A DNA stretch of 64,000 nucleotides from assembly GCA_947579665.1 (NCBI GenBank), contig OX388351.1:61016939-61080938 (forward strand). Reading direction: 5' to 3'. A model generated the notes under the pieces. The model saw only the letters and a program-made list of their open reading frames with translations. It had not been told where the DNA came from and searched no databases. This document shows, piece by piece, positions 59,429 through 64,000 of the stretch. A program made the translations under genes and the position numbers. The stretch comes from Sympetrum striolatum. Its lineage: Eukaryota; Arthropoda; Insecta; Odonata; Libellulidae. Position 1 is the stretch's first letter; each line of letters starts with the position of its first letter.

Positions 59429-62400
59429 GAATTATAATCATAATATTTAACTCAAAAAGGATTTAAATCCTCTCTACGTTATCTAGTCAACATAATTTCA
59501 TACCTCACACAGTTCCAAAGTAAATTATTTTATAAGAATGGAAATTCCGCTTACAGATAAGGACCTAGAGAAGTGAATATTTTGCTCGAAAAATATTCCA
59601 TATAGGAAGTATTGGAAATACTTCTAGATAAGGATGAGATAAGGATTATAAAAAAGCTAGCTATGTATTCAACCACTTTCAATTGAACTAAATAAAAGAA
59701 AAATCTCAACTTTAAGGCATTAACAACTGAAACTGAATAGAGAGTTTTAGTCGACCATTCAATCTCCGCTTTCATATTTTAATGCTTGGACTATTTATGC
59801 CTTACTATTTTCCAAAATCGATACGCCGTTTCATAGCTATGTTTTTATTTAATCTTCCCTAAAAAAGTAATGATAATAAATTTTATTTTCATACAGTCGT
59901 AATTCCCTTTGCTGTAAGATATTCTGTAGTATACCAGTACATCGTTCCAGCGTTTTGCTAGTAGTGTAATTCTGTGATACCCTGTTTCTAAACATGTTTA
60001 TTTATGCAGTCTCGTCATCATTTGCCGTCTAAACCCTTGGACCCTTGAGGTGTCCGCCTGACTTTATCTTAAACCCTTCCCCTCATTAATTCAACGCTTT
60101 TCACAAATCAATACTCAGGGACGAAACTAGAGCTAGACGTGTTTTGATCATTGTAGATACATCTCTATTTTTAAGACCCTAAAAATCTGGTTGCCTACAT
60201 GTATAAAGTATCTGAGGAATATGGGTGTGGTAGAAGTGTCTAAAACTGTAGAAATAACGACGAAAATAACTCATCGGTCCATTTTAATAAATCATAGACC
60301 GTGAAAACCTCAGAAAAATGAACCTCCGCAGCTATTACTTCGCCAGAGCAACAAAAGAACACAGTTCTGCACTTCGAACTAAAGTCATTTATTCCAACGC
60401 ACACCCATCCATCTATTCTCCTTTTATTTACACGACGCTCGCGTATTTTGTTAAAGTTAATTTATTACGCTTTCCTTTATCTCCTTTTGAAAATTATCCC
60501 AAGGCGATAAATCCTAGAGTTAAAAACTGCCTTGAATAATTCCTCTTTTGATTTAATCCGAGTAAGGTTACTTTCTCCCGCGGAGGTACTACCGATAAAT
60601 AATACACATCATTGTTCATCTCCCATCGTTATTAATAGTTATATGTAAGTAGGGACTGGTGAGACGGGATTTTTCCCTTCTAGCGGAGTTAATTTTTCCG
60701 TTTTTCAGCCTCTCTTTTCCCTCACACAGAGGGTTTTCGCCCTCTCTCTTTGATTCCTCTTATTTCCCTTTCTCTTTCCTTCTTCCCCTTGGGATACACG
60801 CTCTCATATCATCTCCCTTTTTCATTACTTCTGTTTCCCATTTTTTCCCTTCCCCGCGCCTTCGCTTGGTTTCGACCGAAATGTCACTGCATTAGCCCAT
60901 CTCAGCGCGAAACATCGTTCATTTCTCTGCAGTAGATACGGCAGTACAACTGAATCAAATCTCAGGGAACTTTACATGTGTGTAGAGCAGTCTAACTAGT
61001 CCTCGTTGCACCTGGGGCTTGCAGACACCACCATGGTGTGTGTAGACCCACATAAATAAGTATCGCTATATCCATTCATGTACGTGTATGACGATAAGGG
61101 TTGAGCAATATGGGAGCGCAGTTACGGTGTTTTACTGTTCCACAGTGTACTGCGTGAGGTTGCTGCGGTATGCTATGATCCCATTGGCTATTTCCACCCA
61201 CGTTACTACTTCGTAACAAATTCAGCCTTGTTTCTCCGTTCTTTTTGATGTATATATATATATATATATCTCTCCATAACTTCCAGATTTTGAACCTTTA
61301 CCAGGAACGTCATTATTTACTTATATTTATGGTTAATTATATATATGCTAACATGAGAGCAAAAGATAAATATCGCACAATAAAAGGAACGGTTGGCAAC
61401 TACATGTTTTTATATATTAATGTCTAAAGTTATCTAAATTTTAATGTTATATCAAATACTTAAAAATTTGCGATTAATAGTAGTTATGTTGATAGATTTC
61501 CTTATGCTACAGCAATAGGTACTTCCTTCGGAGATCATAAGCATGGTTTTATGTTGTCAATCAATTTCGTATTATAATATTGCCAATTAACTTCGTTTTA
61601 TATTCATGCTGATAAAATAATATCATCAAGAGATACAGATAAATGTTATGAATAGATTTGAAATGGATAACTTATGAGACCCCTGAGCGTAGATTTGTAG
61701 TTTAAGTTTTATAGATACAAATAATTGGGCCATAAAATGTACGTCTATAAGCACATGAGTTTTAACTGGTAACTTAATTTGAAATTATGAATGTTATCTC
61801 TGAAGTTGATTTTTGTCTCAATTCAATTTTATCGCAAGTGAAGCAAGCTTCGAAAAGGCTTTATATCTGTTAGCATGTGCATTATAACAATATATTCATC
61901 TTTAATTATATATATTTCTATACTCTGCAATTATGCTATATTTGCTCATGAAGTACTTCTGGTATAAAAAGTTATATTTTTATCTAATCTGTGTTATTTT
62001 CAATCCCACGGATTTTTCTTTATTTATTACACTATTAGCATGTATATGCTTGAAATGTTATTTATGAAAGCCATTAATTCCTTAAATAAGAGATAAAAAA
62101 CTATAATTGTAAATAAAAAGAGCTCATATCTAATGCGAAGCACGTTCCATACGCATTTAAACAACCCCATAGAAGCGACTGTTCAAGTGTTAGAGCGTTC
62201 CATTATAAATGAATCCTTATTCCCTTTTCTTTACTGAAATGGAACAATCGATATGGACGGGGAGTGGGGATGATTGATGGAAAAGTCGGAAATCACAAAA
62301 CCTGTGTGACTATTCCCCCTCACCAGGATTAAAGCCGTTGTGAGCTATCTGGAGCCATCCAGGAATCCACGACCGTGAATGAAAAATATGAGCTCAATTG

Positions 62401-63340
62401 AATGTTCACCACGCCTTTCGGACTGCCTATTCTGAATGAGCGAAACAATTTTGAATACGCTGACAAAAATCCCTCCGAACCAAGAGGGAGACCCTTTTGG
62501 TAATTTTCATATTTAGGGGCATCCTTTATTTGAAGAAAAACAGGGGATTGCGATTCCTCGGATCGCTGGACCCTTCAGTTTCTTCAACAGACCGGCTCCA
62601 TCCAGCTGTCCGCCACTTTTTCACGTCCAAACCCTTTTACGGTTTATTTTTTAAGCAGCTTTTTCAGGGCCAAAGGGGACGAAAATGTACGACAAAAGTA
62701 AGTTAGCTTCGGAGCTCGACGTGCGTCGAAAGGTATTTTATTGGAGGGCCTTAGTCAAACGACAATGGACTAAATGGATAATTTGCCTCCCAGACGATGA
62801 TGTTTGGGCCGCAGGAGCGATCAATCTTTCTCCGCACATTTTCCCCTTTTCCCCACCGCCACACACTGGGATCGTTGACTTCTATTTTGTAGTCGCTGTA
62901 GGAATAGGAATCGCATTGGAGTCAAGTTGGACAGTCTAATTCCTTCTCTGCTTATGCAAATTGTTTGGAGGGAATAAGTCATTCTAGAGTAGCCGAATAT
63001 AAATCAATGTCATGAATGCATTTTATCACCACTAATCTTACATGCCAAGATGTAATTTATATTCGAACTAAAACCTCATTCTGTTGTTATACCTTTAAGC
63101 ATCCATTTTATAAACATTTCTGGGCAAGATTTAAACAAAAATATGATAAAAAATATATAAATTTCGCAGCCAAAATTATCTCTATTTTAAACCTATTACC
63201 TTAAATTCCTTGTGATAATGTCCATGAGTAATGTAGTATTATTTTACGATTTAGATATAATCTAATGTAGAGCGGTTGTTTAATTGGTGGAGACTTAAGC
63301 TTGGATAGGAGTATTTAGGCTATGATAAAGCTTCTATTGG
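59429..63340. other. Non-genic stretch with low-complexity islands
   Basis: Positions 60660-60900 are strongly pyrimidine-biased on the plus strand. A (TA)n run lies at 61249-61269. Positions 62200-62940 are GC- and CpG-richer with unrecognised frames of 69 and 84 codons. The rest is AT-rich. Confidence 0.4.
61249..61269. repeat. (TA)n microsatellite
   Basis: About 10 TA units. Confidence 0.9.
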
Positions 63341-63508
63341 AAGGAAAGGGTTAAAGGTAGGCACATAAGGGCGTGCCACCCAGGAAAAATCCCAAGGAAT
63401 AACGGACTTTAAAAAAGACTGACGGGGCCGAGAATCGAACCCGGGATCTTTCTCTATCCCGGATTCGATTTCCAGCCCCGTCAGACTTATTTCAAGTCCG
63501 TTTTTCAT
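63341..63508. repeat. SINE family A, fold-back copy
   Basis: The left part (63341 to about 63459) is the family A element in minus orientation, including GAATCGAACCCGGGAT (the B box complement). It then flips to plus orientation with ATTCGATTTCCAGCCCCGTC and AGACTTATTTCAAGTCCG. Arms AACGGACTT...GACGGGGC and GCCCCGTC...AAGTCCGTT pair across the junction. The plus piece carries its own degenerate B box. Confidence 0.8.
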
Positions 63509-64000
63509 TCTATTGGAATTTACTTTAGGTGAGGAGTTCAGATTAGTGGCGGCAGCTTTGCTAGAAATTTATCTGTACCCGGCAACTTGCCAAACAACTC
63601 AGTGATTTTTCTTGGCGACGATTGCACACTTCGCGAGAGATAGACATACTAAAAGAATTTTTAGCAATATAGTATAGGATGGCTGGATTTTTATAAGCCA
63701 TCTGTCACATATCGGTGGCATCTCGTAGGATGATGAGGAAAATATTATTATAACTTAATATAAATTTTTAATCAATAATGATACTTCTAATATAATGAAA
63801 ATAAGTTGATTGTTATTATTAAGAATTTAGGGGATCAATAATACTATCTCATGTGATGATAATATATAATGAAGAAATTAAGACGTTATTATTTAAATGG
63901 ATCTGTTCTTTAAACTTAGACTAAAAATGGAAAAAACATAGGATTCAGAAAGTTTAGACAGGAGTTTCCTGTTTATAAAATTTCTAGCTCCTTTAATCCG
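63509..64000. other. AT-rich end of window
   Basis: No recognised feature. Confidence 0.4.

Noticed and set aside
60660..60900. Overlapping serine/phenylalanine-rich frames as a secreted protein
   Set aside because: They follow from the C/T-biased tract; the frames overlap and lack a credible signal peptide plus mature domain.

Overview
This window is eukaryotic nuclear DNA and looks non-genic. It is AT-rich by eye. No open frame exceeds about 155 codons, no chain of exons with splice sites can be followed, and I recognise no intact gene, tRNA or rRNA. Almost everything recognisable is a decayed or non-autonomous transposable element. The mix of elements (a mariner-type transposase relic, a pogo/Tigger-like element, CR1/L2/Jockey-like LINE fragments with ATGTAGATG-type tails, tRNA-derived SINEs and a Penelope-like relic), plus one possible insect-type chemoreceptor pseudogene, suggests an arthropod, most likely an insect with a repeat-rich genome. 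I cannot name the species.

Layout. 0-10 kb: a mariner-type transposase relic (2.6 kb), a tRNA-SINE (6.1 kb), a 341-bp TA-flanked DNA element (8.5 kb) and a 101-bp mariner MITE (9.9 kb). 10-24 kb: a perfect 21-bp hairpin (11.7 kb), two identical 92-bp tandem units (13.5 kb), a fold-back repeat (14.8 kb), degenerate direct repeats (18.3/18.8 kb), and an (ATT)n-tailed retroposon (22.5 kb) whose apparent unoccupied counterpart lies about 600 bp away. 24-40 kb: more copies of that retroposon, a fold-back element at 29.8 kb, a cluster of inverted SINEs at 31.5 kb, a long palindrome at 37.6 kb and a complete Tigger-like MITE at 38.8-39.4 kb. 40-48 kb is the densest repeat cluster: retroposons and LINE 3' ends mostly on the minus strand, a 1-kb LINE reverse-transcriptase relic on the plus strand, a fold-back SINE, and a 5'-truncated Penelope-like insertion flanked by a 13-bp direct repeat. 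48-64 kb: an (TA)n microsatellite, another SINE, the possible chemoreceptor relic (49.9-50.8 kb), a second palindrome of the 37.6-kb family (51.9 kb), two more copies of the 14.8-kb repeat family, LINE and retroposon 3' ends near 59 kb, and a fold-back SINE at 63.4 kb.

The most interesting signal is a set of palindromic repeats (29.8, 37.6, 51.9 kb) and the Penelope-like 3' end (47.4 kb). They share a module that reads CTGANGA-T-stem-GAAAC, or close to it, with a closing helix in the best copies. This resembles a hammerhead ribozyme core with a minimal stem III. Penelope-like retroelements are known to carry hammerhead motifs; whether these copies could fold or cleave is inference. GC- and CpG-richer islands (6.5, 14.4, 23.3, 35.5, 41.4, 51, 58, 62.5 kb), several strongly pyrimidine-biased, interrupt the AT-rich background and remain unexplained.
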